A stretch of 64,000 nt of DNA from Myxococcus stipitatus (GCF_038561935.1 NZ_CP102770.1:9362001-9426000), one strand, 5' to 3'; positions 52,908 to 62,298 are shown, counted from the first letter of the stretch. Notes: a model not told the origin generated them from the letters alone. Numbers and translations: made by a program.

Positions 52908-53497
52908 GGCTCACCCTTTGACTTGATGGTGAAGCGGCTCGTGGGAGGAACGTCCAGGGACAGGTCCTGTCCCGGCCAGGAGCCATCCTTGTTCGAGCGG
53001 AAGACCTTCTCCCAGATTCCGCGTCCCGTCGTCCTGTTCGGAGGAAAGAGCTCGAAGGTCTCGTCCGAGGGGCGATGGTGGAACAGGTACGTCCCCGCCA
53101 CCTTGGAGTGCGTGTCCTCCGCGCGCTCGACCTCGCCCTCACGCCACTTCTCGGCGAGCTTCGCCGTCAGCTCGGCGTACTCCTCGCGCGAGGGAGCATC
53201 CCCAGCGTAGAGCTGCTGGAAGTAGGAGCCCTCCTCCGGCTTCTCCACGCGGCCCCAGTACCCTCGGAGCGGATAGTCCGGGACGACGTACCGGTAGACG
53301 TCGTCACCGCCCTTCACCCGGTACCACTCCTCGGGGCTGATGCTCGAGCGGCGCTTCTTCACGGGGACGCGCTCGATGGAGCCTTTCTCCAGCGCACGAG
53401 CCAGCCGGTGCTCGAACTCCCGAAGGTCGTCGAGCGACTCGAACTCCCCCTCGGGATGGAGCTTCTTCAGCACGGACCCTCGTCCCAGCAAAGACAT
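52904..53497 (-). CDS. Unknown protein between the two VgrGs, candidate immunity or adaptor
   Basis: This is a 197-residue soluble protein with Arg/Lys and Glu-rich surfaces, segments W-Y-R-V-K-G-G-D-D-V-Y-R-Y-V and G-T-Y-L-F-H-H-R-P-S. No signal peptide. It starts 10 bases after the VgrG-toxin stop and overlaps the next VgrG by 4 bases. Directly downstream position after a polymorphic VgrG effector is typical of immunity proteins; an effector chaperone is also possible. No family recognised. Confidence 0.6.
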   Translation of the reverse strand: MSLLGRGSVLKKLHPEGEFESLDDLREFEHRLARALEKGSIERVPVKKRRSSISPEEWYRVKGGDDVYRYVVPDYPLRGYWGRVEKPEEGSYFQQLYAGDAPSREEYAELTAKLAEKWREGEVERAEDTHSKVAGTYLFHHRPSDETFELFPPNRTTGRGIWEKVFRSNKDGSWPGQDLSLDVPPTSRFTIKSKGEP

Positions 53498-53507
53498 ACC
53501 CGTCCCT

Positions 53508-56180
53508 TCACAAGAACACGGCCTTCAAGAACTCGCCCGCGCCCTGCGGCGGAGTCTTGATGAGAATCTGCGTCGCGCCGCCCGAGTACCCCAGGCCCTG
53601 CCCCGCCACGCCACCTTCGTAGAGGACCGTCCCCGCCTTGAGGGTCATCGACGCGGACTGAGTCGCGGTGTTCCCCCACTCGGGACGGAGCGCCATGCGA
53701 ATCTTCCCCTCGAGGCCCGTGGGCCGGGGCCCCGCCGTCACCCAGCGCCCCTGCGCGCCGCTCTCGCCACCGAAGAGCCGATGAACCGTCACGTCCTTCT
53801 TCAGGACCTTCATCGTGTACTTCCCCTCCGTGAAGGCCTTGGCGTCAGCGGGACTCAGGGGACCGCCTTCCGGACCATACTCGCGCATCGTCTCGGCGAC
53901 GGACTCGTCGAGCACCTCCTTGAAGGGCTTGCGCTTTCCGCTCCCCGAGCCGTCCTTCTTGATCTTCTTCCCCTTCAGCTTGATGTTCTTCCCATCGACC
54001 GTGAGCGTCTTGGCGAAGAGCTTCACCGTCCCGGACTTGTTGATGAGCAGCGCCAGCTCGCTGTTCACCACGACGGCCATCTCGTCCGACTTCAGCTGGA
54101 GCTTCTTCGCCCCCGTCGCCATGGGGCCCTTCACCTCGGAGAGGTGGTTCTTGCCGATGTCGTCCTGACGCCCCTTCTCCGCCATCTGGCTGAGCCCGCC
54201 CTCCACCTCCTCCGTCACATCGCCCAGCACGCGGGAGGTCTTCGCGCCCTCCACCATCTCCGTCCGCGAGCCCGCCACGGACTCCGAGCGCTTGCCTCCC
54301 ACCGTCTCCGCGCGAGCGCCGAGCACCGCGATGTTGGTCGCGCCGCCCACGTTGATTCCGTAGCCCCCGCCCACCCCGAGCGCCGCGGCCGCGCCCACCG
54401 AGGTCGCCGCCGCCAGCTTCACATTCAGCGCGTGGACCGCCATCACCGTGATGGATTGGTTCCGCTCCACCTCTTCCGAGTGGTCGCCCTTGGTGCGCGT
54501 CTCGCGGTTCAGCGCCACTCGCAGCGACTGCGAGCCCTCCACCGTGGACGCGTCATCCAGCTTCACGGTGAGGGCTTGCTTGCCCACGATGTCGCGCGCG
54601 CGGTCCTTCTCCACGAGCAGCGACTCATTGCCGCCCACGCGCTGGCTCTTGTCGTTGAGCGTGTCGAGGTTCTCGTCCTTCTGGGCATGGAGGAACACCT
54701 CCTCGCTACCCGCGGAGTCCTCGATGCGGACCTCGTTGAAGCCGCCGCCACCGGGGCTCGAGTCCGTGCGCACGGTGCTCTTGGTCTTCTCTCCAGGCAG
54801 GGCCAAGGGCGGTGCGTTCTGGCCGTTGTAGACGGCGCCCACCAGCAGGGGCTTGTCGGGGTTGCCCTCCAGGAAGCGCACCACGGCCTCCTGCCCCACG
54901 CGCGGGATGAAGTCCGCGCCCCACGCCGCTCCTGCCCAGGCCTGTCCCGCGCGCACCCAGCAGGAGCTCTTGTCGTCCGACTTCCCATCGCGGTCCCAGT
55001 GGAACTGGACCTTGATGCGGCCGTGCGTGTCCGGCTGCGTCTCCTCCGACGAGGGGCCCACCACCGTCGCCGTCTGGATGCCCAGGATGTGCGGCACGGG
55101 CGTCGCCAGCCGAGGTCGGTAGGGAACTCCCGAGGGCAATGCGACGAAGTGGTTGCGATAGGACTCCTCCAGCGCGTCCACATCGCCCACGACTTCTTGA
55201 CGACGTCCCTCATGCCGGACGCGGACCACCAGCACCTCGCCGTTGAGGTCGCCTTCCGGATGCTCCGCCAGCTCGAAAGTGGCGCCGGGCACCAGGCGAT
55301 GACACGTCCCATCGCCGGCCAGGGTCTTCGTCCCGAAGCGCAGCGCCTCCAGCCGGACCCGGCTGAGGGACTGGCCTTCGGCGGGCTTCACGTAGTCGCC
55401 GGGATAGTCATACACCTCCCAGCCCAGGGACTCCGGGTCGTTCCGCGTCTTCGAGGTCAGGTCCAGCGTGGGCCGCTCGAAGTCGAAGTCCCGCAAGGAC
55501 ACGGTGCCCGGACGCAGCCGCTGGGTGCGCGTCACGGAGGACACGTGCTCCGCCTCCGCGACATGCGCTTCCTTCCCGCGGAAGACCACTCGAGCGTCAC
55601 CGGAGATGGGCGCATGCGCGCCTGCTCCGTCTCCGAGGACCATCGTGTGTGACGACTCTTCGTGCTCGAAGAAGAAGCAGATGCCTTCGGACTCGAGCAG
55701 GCGGCGGACGAAGTCCAGGTCCGACTCCCGGTACTGGACGCAGAACTCACGGGGCGCGTAGGAGGAGGACAGCGCCAGGCGCAGCTTCACGTTCGCCGCG
55801 GAGAGGACCTTCTTCACGATGTCCGGGACGGACAGGTGCTGGAAGATGCGGCTGCGGCGGGTGTTCCGGAGCAGGCGCAGCCGAGGGACCAGCCGCAGGC
55901 GGTACTCCGGTCGGCCGTGGCGGTCTCCCAGGTCTCGGGCCTCATCCACCACGCCGTGGACGAAGCGATCTCCCCCGTCGGGCCCGTGCAGGAGCAGGGT
56001 GGCCTCCGTGCCCAGCAGCGCCTTCACATCCAACGGTTCCAGCGACCTGGGGAAGAACTCCACACGAAAGTCATAGGGTTCGGAGAGGGCCTCTTCGCCC
56101 GACATCCGGACGGCCACGAGCTCCCCTGGGGTGAACCCCTCGGCCTGGAGTTCCAGCAGCGTGTGCGGACGTCGAGGCAT
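53508..56180 (-). CDS. vgrG: VgrG with C-terminal putative NAD-acting toxin domain
   Basis: This is an 890-residue protein starting at ATG 56180. The head and OB parts match the other VgrG (R-E-S-D-L-D-F-V-R-R-L-L near 160, H-G-R-I-K-V-Q-F-H-W-D near 410). After the needle (residues to about 745) an extra 142 residues follow a Gly/Ser/Lys-rich hinge. This part has V-H-R-L-F-G-G, then G-N-T-A-T-Q-S, T-V-L-Y-E-G-G-V-A-G-Q and G-G-A-T-Q-I-L-I, an order reminiscent of ADP-ribosyltransferase or TNT-like NAD-binding toxins. That resemblance is suggestive only. The adjacent downstream gene may encode the antidote. Confidence 0.85.
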   Translation of the reverse strand: MPRRPHTLLELQAEGFTPGELVAVRMSGEEALSEPYDFRVEFFPRSLEPLDVKALLGTEATLLLHGPDGGDRFVHGVVDEARDLGDRHGRPEYRLRLVPRLRLLRNTRRSRIFQHLSVPDIVKKVLSAANVKLRLALSSSYAPREFCVQYRESDLDFVRRLLESEGICFFFEHEESSHTMVLGDGAGAHAPISGDARVVFRGKEAHVAEAEHVSSVTRTQRLRPGTVSLRDFDFERPTLDLTSKTRNDPESLGWEVYDYPGDYVKPAEGQSLSRVRLEALRFGTKTLAGDGTCHRLVPGATFELAEHPEGDLNGEVLVVRVRHEGRRQEVVGDVDALEESYRNHFVALPSGVPYRPRLATPVPHILGIQTATVVGPSSEETQPDTHGRIKVQFHWDRDGKSDDKSSCWVRAGQAWAGAAWGADFIPRVGQEAVVRFLEGNPDKPLLVGAVYNGQNAPPLALPGEKTKSTVRTDSSPGGGGFNEVRIEDSAGSEEVFLHAQKDENLDTLNDKSQRVGGNESLLVEKDRARDIVGKQALTVKLDDASTVEGSQSLRVALNRETRTKGDHSEEVERNQSITVMAVHALNVKLAAATSVGAAAALGVGGGYGINVGGATNIAVLGARAETVGGKRSESVAGSRTEMVEGAKTSRVLGDVTEEVEGGLSQMAEKGRQDDIGKNHLSEVKGPMATGAKKLQLKSDEMAVVVNSELALLINKSGTVKLFAKTLTVDGKNIKLKGKKIKKDGSGSGKRKPFKEVLDESVAETMREYGPEGGPLSPADAKAFTEGKYTMKVLKKDVTVHRLFGGESGAQGRWVTAGPRPTGLEGKIRMALRPEWGNTATQSASMTLKAGTVLYEGGVAGQGLGYSGGATQILIKTPPQGAGEFLKAVFL

Positions 56181-56561
56181 GTCCCCCACCTCCCTGGCTG
56201 CCCCACGGAGTGTTGGGAGCATTCAAAGACCAGACAGAGCTTACACCATACCTAGACGCCGGGAGACGAGAGGCCTTCGCGGCCGGGAGGCGTGTAGGGA
56301 ATGTCCTGTCCCAAACCCTACATCAGCGGACGCTTGTGCGGGCCTTGGAGCCCTGGCAAGGCCTCCAGGGCTCGCACTGGAGGCCCCAAACACAGACGTC
56401 CTCCCCCTGACCGGTGCGTGGGCACTCGATGGCCCGGTCTGGATGAGCATCGGGGTGGCGCTTCGACTGTCGGCGCGAGACTTCAGGGCAGAAGGGTTGT
56501 TGGCCGCCCCTGTCATCCCAACCCTTCGACGCTCACGGTCGTGTTCGGCGAGGGGACAAGC
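56181..56561. other. Divergent intergenic region between the VgrG island and the beta-helix gene
   Basis: These 381 bases separate two divergent units and should hold both promoters. A somewhat AT-richer stretch lies at 56220-56255. No clear palindrome, sigma54-type or sigma70-type core is convincing to me, and the short open frames show no family signal. Confidence 0.45.
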
Positions 56562-58055
56562 ATGAAGCTGCGTCTGGCGTGCGGGGTCTTGATGTTCGGG
56601 GGTGTCCTCGCGTGCGGTTCGGGACAGCCCGACACCCTCGAAGACAGCTCCTCCCAGGCGCAGCCGGAGACCCGCGCCCCTCCCAAACAGGTCGCGCTCT
56701 CCGAGGACATCTTCTACGCCACCTGCCCCAGGGCCTCACAGGCGCAAGGGGCCACGCTCTACGTCGCGAAGAGTGGCCCTCGGAATCCCGCCAGGCCGCT
56801 CGGCTCCTCCGAGAACCCCTACAGCACCATCATGGCCGCCGTGAGGGCCGCCCGCCCCGGCAACGTCATCCTGGTGCGCGGCGGCGACTACAACGAGCAG
56901 GTCGCCATCACCGCCCCCAAGGGCGCTCGCCCCGGCACCGCCACCGCCCCCATCGTCCTTCGTGGCGAGATGGCCGGACGCCCTCGCATCCTCCCCTCCT
57001 CCACCAACGTCGGCGCCCTGCTGGATGTGAAGCTCCCTTACTGGGTCATCGAGTACTTCGAAATCGCCGTCCAGGGCCGGCCCTCCTACGCCGCCCTCTT
57101 CGAGGACAACACCCAGTGCTCCCAGCTCCATGACTCCCTCCTGTACGGAGGCCGCGCGGGCGCGGGCGTCACCGCCAGCTACGCGAACTTCATCATGCTC
57201 GCGCACAACCAGATCTTCGACTTCTCCAAGACGAACACCGACTCCCACGGCGTCGCCATCCGGGGCGTGACTCGCGACATCTTCATCGTGGACAACGACA
57301 TCCACGATGTCTCGGGCGACGGCGTGCAATGCCAACCCAATGGCGGCCGCCCCTCCACCCTCCTCATCGAGCGCAACCGGCTCCATGACACGGGCGAGAA
57401 CGGCATCGACGTCAAGGCCTGCGACGACCTCCTCATCTACAAGAACCTCATCTACAGCTTCCCCAACATCGCCCGCTTCCCGTGGCAGGCCAACACCTCC
57501 GCCGCCGAGGCCGTGCTCGTTCACGAAGACGCCACGAACATCCAGATTCTCGGCAACGACATCTCCCTGGCCGGCCGAGGCGTCTCCATCGGCGGCAACA
57601 ACGCCATCGACCTCCCCACCAACGTGCAGGTCCGGGACAACTTCATCCACGACATCTACAACTACGCCAACCGCGGCAACGGCCAGGGCGTCCGCGTCGT
57701 GACGGGCCGAGGCGTCTCCATCCTCGGCAACACCCTCGAGCGGACCGCCGACGCGGGCCTGCGCCTGGCCGCGGACGAGCCCAACTCCGTGATGGGGCTC
57801 ATCGTCTACGACAACACCCTGCGCAACATGCGGCTGTTCGTCCGCCTGGGCAGGCGCGAGAACCGTCCCGGCATGGGCATGGACAACAACCGCTACGAAG
57901 GCCCCATCGGCGTCTTCACCATCTCCGGCGGACTGCGCGAGGGCACCCATGCCCAGTGGCTCGCGGTGCTCGCGCCCGAGTTCCTCGACCAGCACTCACT
58001 GCGACTCCTCTCCCCAGTGCCACTCACGGAGGAGCCGCCACCCGCGGCGCCTTGA
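56562..58055 (+). CDS. Parallel beta-helix (pectate-lyase-like) lipoprotein
   Basis: This is a 497-residue protein starting at ATG 56562. Signal peptide with lipobox V-L-A-C near 16-19. The body is a right-handed beta-helix with repeating strand-turn motifs rich in Asn: N-D-I-H-D-V-S-G-D-G-V, N-R-L-H-D-T-G-E-N-G-I-D-V, N-D-I-S-L-A-G-R-G-V-S. Many members cleave or bind polysaccharides, but acidic catalytic residues cannot be fixed here. Located downstream of the VgrG island but on the opposite strand. Confidence 0.85.
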   Translation: MKLRLACGVLMFGGVLACGSGQPDTLEDSSSQAQPETRAPPKQVALSEDIFYATCPRASQAQGATLYVAKSGPRNPARPLGSSENPYSTIMAAVRAARPGNVILVRGGDYNEQVAITAPKGARPGTATAPIVLRGEMAGRPRILPSSTNVGALLDVKLPYWVIEYFEIAVQGRPSYAALFEDNTQCSQLHDSLLYGGRAGAGVTASYANFIMLAHNQIFDFSKTNTDSHGVAIRGVTRDIFIVDNDIHDVSGDGVQCQPNGGRPSTLLIERNRLHDTGENGIDVKACDDLLIYKNLIYSFPNIARFPWQANTSAAEAVLVHEDATNIQILGNDISLAGRGVSIGGNNAIDLPTNVQVRDNFIHDIYNYANRGNGQGVRVVTGRGVSILGNTLERTADAGLRLAADEPNSVMGLIVYDNTLRNMRLFVRLGRRENRPGMGMDNNRYEGPIGVFTISGGLREGTHAQWLAVLAPEFLDQHSLRLLSPVPLTEEPPPAAP

Positions 58056-58140
58056 CGAACACAGCGCCCCGTCCGCGCGTGCCTGGAGCTTCGCGGGGAC
58101 ATTGCCTATGGTCGGCGCTCCTTCAACCAGGAGCCCGCTG

Positions 58141-58716
58141 GTGGCCCGTATCGCCTTCATCGTGATTGCCCCCTTCGCCGACTGGGAGCCCGCGCTGCTC
58201 GCGGCGGGGGCTCGTGATGACTTCGGCGACGAGGTGACCTGGTGGTCCCCCGGAGGACAGCCCACGCCGTCCATGGGCGGAATGACCCTCCAGGTGAATG
58301 GCGCGCTCGAGGACTTCACGCCCGACCAGGCGGATGCCCTGGTGCTGGTGGGCTCGGCGACGTGGATGACGCCCCAGGCACCGGAGCTCACGGACCTCCT
58401 GCGGCGCGCGGTGGACGCGGGGCTCGTCGTCGCGGGCATCTGCGGCGCCACCGTGGCGCTGGCCAAGGCGGGGCTGCTCGATGGCCGCGCCCACACCAGC
58501 AACGACCTGGAGTTCCTGAAGACACAGGCCCCGAGCTACCAGGGCGCCTCGCACTACCGCGACGTGCCGCACGCCGTGCGAGACGGCCGGCTGGTCACCG
58601 CGGCCGGCACGGCACCAGTGACCTTCACCCTGGAGATCCTCGGGCTCCTGCACCCCGAGGCCCCAGAGAAGGTCGCGGCGTTCAAGGTCTTCGCCCGCGA
58701 GCATCTGGCGGCCTGA
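58141..58716 (+). CDS. DJ-1/PfpI-superfamily protein
   Basis: This is a 191-residue protein starting at GTG 58141 with AGGAG 8 bases upstream; ATG 58108 is the alternative. The core strand I-A-F-I-V-I-A-P-F and the nucleophile elbow V-V-A-G-I-C-G-A-T with its reactive cysteine near 101 are clear. A glutamate near the N-terminus (D-W-E) could be the partner acid. Function within the superfamily (glyoxalase-like, chaperone or regulatory) is not predictable. Confidence 0.88.
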   Translation: MARIAFIVIAPFADWEPALLAAGARDDFGDEVTWWSPGGQPTPSMGGMTLQVNGALEDFTPDQADALVLVGSATWMTPQAPELTDLLRRAVDAGLVVAGICGATVALAKAGLLDGRAHTSNDLEFLKTQAPSYQGASHYRDVPHAVRDGRLVTAAGTAPVTFTLEILGLLHPEAPEKVAAFKVFAREHLAA

Positions 58717-58749
58717 GGATTGTCGACCCATGCCCTCGCGAGGCCGCGG

Positions 58750-58992
58750 ATGAACCTCATCGAGCCCATCATCTTCACCGGCGCGGCCCTCACGGGTGTC
58801 GCGGGAGCCATCCTCGGCGTCCGCGCGGCCCCCCTCTGGGGCATCGAGGGCTTCGTGGGTGGCGCCCTGCGAGGCGTCGGTGGGTTCGTCGGAGGCGTGG
58901 TGCTCGGCGCCTTGGCGCTCTACGCGCTCACCTTCGCGCTCGGCGCCCTGCTCGTACTCAAGGCGCGGGCGAGCCGACGCCCTCCGCGATAG
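58750..58992 (+). CDS. Small glycine-rich membrane protein
   Basis: This is an 80-residue protein starting at ATG 58750. Two hydrophobic segments, I-I-F-T-G-A-A-L-T-G-V-A-G-A-I-L-G near 6-22 and V-V-L-G-A-L-A-L-Y-A-L-T-F-A-L-G near 50-68, surround a Gly-rich loop. Basic tail. It follows the DJ-1-like gene by 33 bases and may be co-transcribed. Unknown function. Confidence 0.6.
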   Translation: MNLIEPIIFTGAALTGVAGAILGVRAAPLWGIEGFVGGALRGVGGFVGGVVLGALALYALTFALGALLVLKARASRRPPR

Positions 58993-59115
58993 TCATTGCC
59001 GCCATCCCCTCTCAAGCCTCAATCGCAAGCGGACGCTCACGCCCGGCCATGGTAGATTCCAGACACGTTCTCGCGTCTGGCCTCCGGGTACACCGAGACT
59101 CACGGGAGTGATTTC

Positions 59116-60381
59116 ATGACCCATTCTTCTTCCATCGGCGGTGGCCCCAAGGTCGCGTGGCCTTCGGCCGCACAGAAGGCCCAAGCGCGGCAAGAAGTGA
59201 CCGAGACCCAGGTGGAGGCCCCGAAGCCCCAGGACGTCAGCGGGGCGAAGAAGGAGCAGGTCCCCGCCCAGCCCCAGAACAGCCAGTTCGACGCCCAGGC
59301 GAAGAGCACCTCTCTCAAAATCACGCCGGATGCGAAGATGCAGGTGAAGGGTCAGCCCCCTCCCGTGAAGGCCCGGGGCGCCGGCGAGGACACGTCCACC
59401 CAGCTCTGGTCCTCGAAGAGACCCACCAGCGAGCAGCCCCGCCAGGGAGGCGTCGAGCAGCTGAGCACGCCAAAGGAGGGCCTGGCCTTCTTCAAGATGC
59501 GCAAGCCGCAGGTCTGGTACAACCAGACGGTCGCGGCCGTCCTCGACAAGGACGCCACCCTCTCCGAGAAGTTCAAGTTCCGGGGCGTCTGTTTCATCCT
59601 GTCACATCAGTGGCTGGAGTGCAGAAGCATGGGGATGGACGACGCCAAGAGCATCGCCAGGATCAAGGATGGCAATACCTTTCATCAGCTCTGGGGGGAC
59701 TTCGTGACCCAGGGCAACCATGGAAGTGAGATCTACAGCGCGCTCTCCCAGGAGCTCCTCAGGGTCGTCTCGACCAAGTCGCAGCTCCGACAGCAAATCA
59801 GCCAGGCGACCCCAGAACAACAGCCGGAGCTCACCGCGAGGCTCCAGAACGCGGAGGTCGCCGACCAGCGACTCAGTGCCCAGCTCGCGAGAATGTTCGC
59901 GGGCGACGAGGAGCGAAGGACTCTCGGAGGAGGCTCGGGCACCTCGTCGGAGGAGATGATGCGCAAGATGTTCGAGATGAACGCGCAGTCCATCAAGCGC
60001 GTGAACTTCGAGCCCAAGCACCCCGCGGCGACCGACACGAGCAACGCCCTCCAGCGCCTGTTCCGCTCGAACCCGCTGGACCGCCCGGCCAAGTGCCTGG
60101 AGCTGAGCAACGAGGCCCGCACCAAGCCCACGCCCGCCCTGTTCGAAATCGGGCTCTACAACCCCAAGCCCGGCGGGAGCGCGCACTCCATCGCCCTGCA
60201 CCTGGGAGACGACGGGAGCTATTCGCTCTTCGACCCCAACATCGGCGTCTTCCAGGGCGATGGAAAGACCCACAGCTTCGACAAGGACCTGGCCCAGCTG
60301 ATGGAGTCCTACTATCCCAAGATGACGGAAGTCCTGCTCACCCACCTCACCGTGGAGAAGCAGGCTCGCGAGTCGTACTGA
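59116..60381 (+). CDS. YopT-like cysteine protease (peptidase family C58)
   Basis: This is a 421-residue protein. Residues 1 to about 130 are Gln/Pro/Lys-rich and look disordered. The catalytic domain shows G-V-C-F-I-L-S-x-Q-W-L with Cys159, A-H-S-I-A-L-H with His357 and S-L-F-D-P-N-I-G with Asp373. The His-Asp spacing of 16 residues equals that of YopT from memory of its triad. An extra helical or coiled-coil insert of roughly 80 residues lies between the Cys and His blocks. YopT-family proteases cleave prenylated Rho GTPases or related host proteins when injected. The gene sits 3 kb from the VgrG island, so secreted-effector use is possible. A short inverted repeat (CCAGAC…GTCTGG, 59059-59080) lies upstream. 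Confidence 0.85.
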   Translation: MTHSSSIGGGPKVAWPSAAQKAQARQEVTETQVEAPKPQDVSGAKKEQVPAQPQNSQFDAQAKSTSLKITPDAKMQVKGQPPPVKARGAGEDTSTQLWSSKRPTSEQPRQGGVEQLSTPKEGLAFFKMRKPQVWYNQTVAAVLDKDATLSEKFKFRGVCFILSHQWLECRSMGMDDAKSIARIKDGNTFHQLWGDFVTQGNHGSEIYSALSQELLRVVSTKSQLRQQISQATPEQQPELTARLQNAEVADQRLSAQLARMFAGDEERRTLGGGSGTSSEEMMRKMFEMNAQSIKRVNFEPKHPAATDTSNALQRLFRSNPLDRPAKCLELSNEARTKPTPALFEIGLYNPKPGGSAHSIALHLGDDGSYSLFDPNIGVFQGDGKTHSFDKDLAQLMESYYPKMTEVLLTHLTVEKQARESY

Positions 60382-60390
60382 CGGAGGCCC

Positions 60391-62253
60391 TCAGTCCCGG
60401 TAGCCGCGCGCCTGCAAGCGGAACAGGTGCGCGTAGCGCCCGTCCTTCGCCATCAGCGCGTCGTGGCTGCCCAGCTCGTCCACGCCGCCGTTGTGCAGCA
60501 CCGCAATCTGGTCCGCCATCCGCACCGTGGAGAACCGGTGCGAAATCACGATGGCGATGCGGTCCGCCGCCAGCGCCTGGAACCGCTCGAACAGCGCGTG
60601 CTCCGCCTCCGCGTCGATGCTCGCCGTCGGCTCGTCCAGAATCAGCACCTCCGCGTCGTCCCGCATGAAGGCGCGCGCCACGGCCAGCTTCTGCCACTGC
60701 CCCGACGACAGCTCCTGCCCCTTCTCGAACCACCCGCCCAGCATCGTGTCGTACTGGCTCGGCAGCGCCGCAATCACCCCGCTCGCCCCGCCCTGCTCCG
60801 CCGCCTTCTCGATGCGACTCCGGTCCTCCAGCGCCGGCACGTGCCCCAGTCCGATGTTCTCCGCCACGTTGAACTGATACCGCACGAAGTCCTGGAACAC
60901 CGCGCCGAACCGGCTCCGCAAATCCCCCACGTCCATGTCCCGGATGTCCACGCCGCCGTAGAGAATCGTCCCCTCCGTCGGCTCGTACAGCCGCAGGAGC
61001 AGCTTCACCAGCGTGCTCTTCCCCGCCCCGTTCTCTCCCACCAGCGCCAGCTTCTGCCCCGGCCGCAGCGTCAGCGACACGTTGCGCAGCGCCCAGGCCT
61101 CCTTCCCCGGATAGCGGAAGGACACCCCGCGCAGCTCGATGTCGTTCATCCGCCCGCGCGCGGGTGACTTCGCCGGCAGCACCCGCGGCACCTCGTTGCC
61201 CGTCGGAATCTCCAGGTACGTGAAGAGATTGCTCATGAAGAGCGCGTCCTCGTACATGGACCCCACGCTCGTCAGGATGCCCTGGAACGCCGCCTGTCCC
61301 TGACGGAACACCGCCAGGTACAGCACCATGTCGCCGACGGTAATCGCCCCGCTCGCCGCCCGGCCCGCGACAAAGACATAACACCCGTAGAAGGCGCCCA
61401 ATGACAGCACACCCAACCCCAGCCCCCACCCCATCCGCTTGAAGGCCAGCGCCCGGTCCTCCGCGAAGAACTTCTTGAACAGCTCGCGGTAGCGCCCCAG
61501 CACCAGGTCCCCCAGCCCGAAGAGCTTCACCTCCTTCACGTGGCTGTCCCGCGTGAGAATCCACTCCAGGTAGTTCAGCTTGCGCCCCTCGGGCGCGCGC
61601 CACGAGTACAGCCGGAAGCCCGCCATCGCCAGCCGCGCCTCGGCGATGAACGCCGGAATCGACGCGGCCACCAGCACCACCACGCTCCACGGCGACAGCG
61701 CCACCAGCAGCGCCGCGAAGGTCGACAGCGTGATGCCATTGCGGACGATGGAGAACGCCTGCATCACCAGCGACAGCGGCCGGCTGCTCGCCTCGCGCCG
61801 CGCGTTCTGCATCTTGTCGTAGGTGTTGGAGTCCTCGAAGTGCTGGAGCTCCAGGTCCAGCGCCTTCTGGAGGATGCGCTCGTTGAGCACGTTGCCCAGG
61901 TTGGCGCGCAAGAGCTCCCGCGTCAGCATCAGCCCGCGCTCCACCACCGCGGAGCCCAGCATCAGCGCGAACTCCAGCCCCACCCACCCGAAGACGCGCG
62001 AGCGCGCCTCCTCCGAGCCCTGCGCCGCCGCCACCACCGCGTCGACAATCAGCTTCCCCACCCAGGCGATGGCCGCCGGCAACAGCGCCGCCACGAGCGT
62101 CAGGGCCCCCAGCACCACCGCGCCGCGGGGGCTGGCCTGCCAGAAGATGCGGAAGGTCCCCGGCAGCTGTCGGAACAGGCTCCCGGCGCTCTTCAGCCGG
62201 TCCTTGAGGGAGGACTTCGCGGGGGACGTGGAATCAATCGGGGGAGGAGACAC
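60391..62253 (-). CDS. ABC exporter, fused membrane and ATPase domains
   Basis: This is a 620-residue half-transporter starting at GTG 62253. Six membrane helices occupy residues about 40-330. The ATPase domain has Walker A V-G-E-N-G-A-G-K-S-T near 410, signature L-S-S-G-Q (variant of L-S-G-G-Q) near 520, Walker B V-L-I-L-D-E-P-T and the H-loop V-I-S-H-R-F. It should act as a homodimer exporting a lipid, peptide or drug. It converges on the protease gene with only 9 bases between. Confidence 0.92.
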   Translation of the reverse strand: MSPPPIDSTSPAKSSLKDRLKSAGSLFRQLPGTFRIFWQASPRGAVVLGALTLVAALLPAAIAWVGKLIVDAVVAAAQGSEEARSRVFGWVGLEFALMLGSAVVERGLMLTRELLRANLGNVLNERILQKALDLELQHFEDSNTYDKMQNARREASSRPLSLVMQAFSIVRNGITLSTFAALLVALSPWSVVVLVAASIPAFIAEARLAMAGFRLYSWRAPEGRKLNYLEWILTRDSHVKEVKLFGLGDLVLGRYRELFKKFFAEDRALAFKRMGWGLGLGVLSLGAFYGCYVFVAGRAASGAITVGDMVLYLAVFRQGQAAFQGILTSVGSMYEDALFMSNLFTYLEIPTGNEVPRVLPAKSPARGRMNDIELRGVSFRYPGKEAWALRNVSLTLRPGQKLALVGENGAGKSTLVKLLLRLYEPTEGTILYGGVDIRDMDVGDLRSRFGAVFQDFVRYQFNVAENIGLGHVPALEDRSRIEKAAEQGGASGVIAALPSQYDTMLGGWFEKGQELSSGQWQKLAVARAFMRDDAEVLILDEPTASIDAEAEHALFERFQALAADRIAIVISHRFSTVRMADQIAVLHNGGVDELGSHDALMAKDGRYAHLFRLQARGYRD

Positions 62254-62298
62254 GCGAGCGCGTTCATAACGCGCCCGCCGCCCGCGCGCTCGTGCCCC

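Noticed and set aside
53340..55652. A long plus-strand open frame opposite the VgrG-toxin gene
   Set aside because: Arg/His-rich shadow of the VgrG reading frame with no motif.
48769..56180. A complete type VI secretion gene cluster
   Set aside because: Only spike and accessory genes are present; no sheath, tube, baseplate or ATPase genes are visible.
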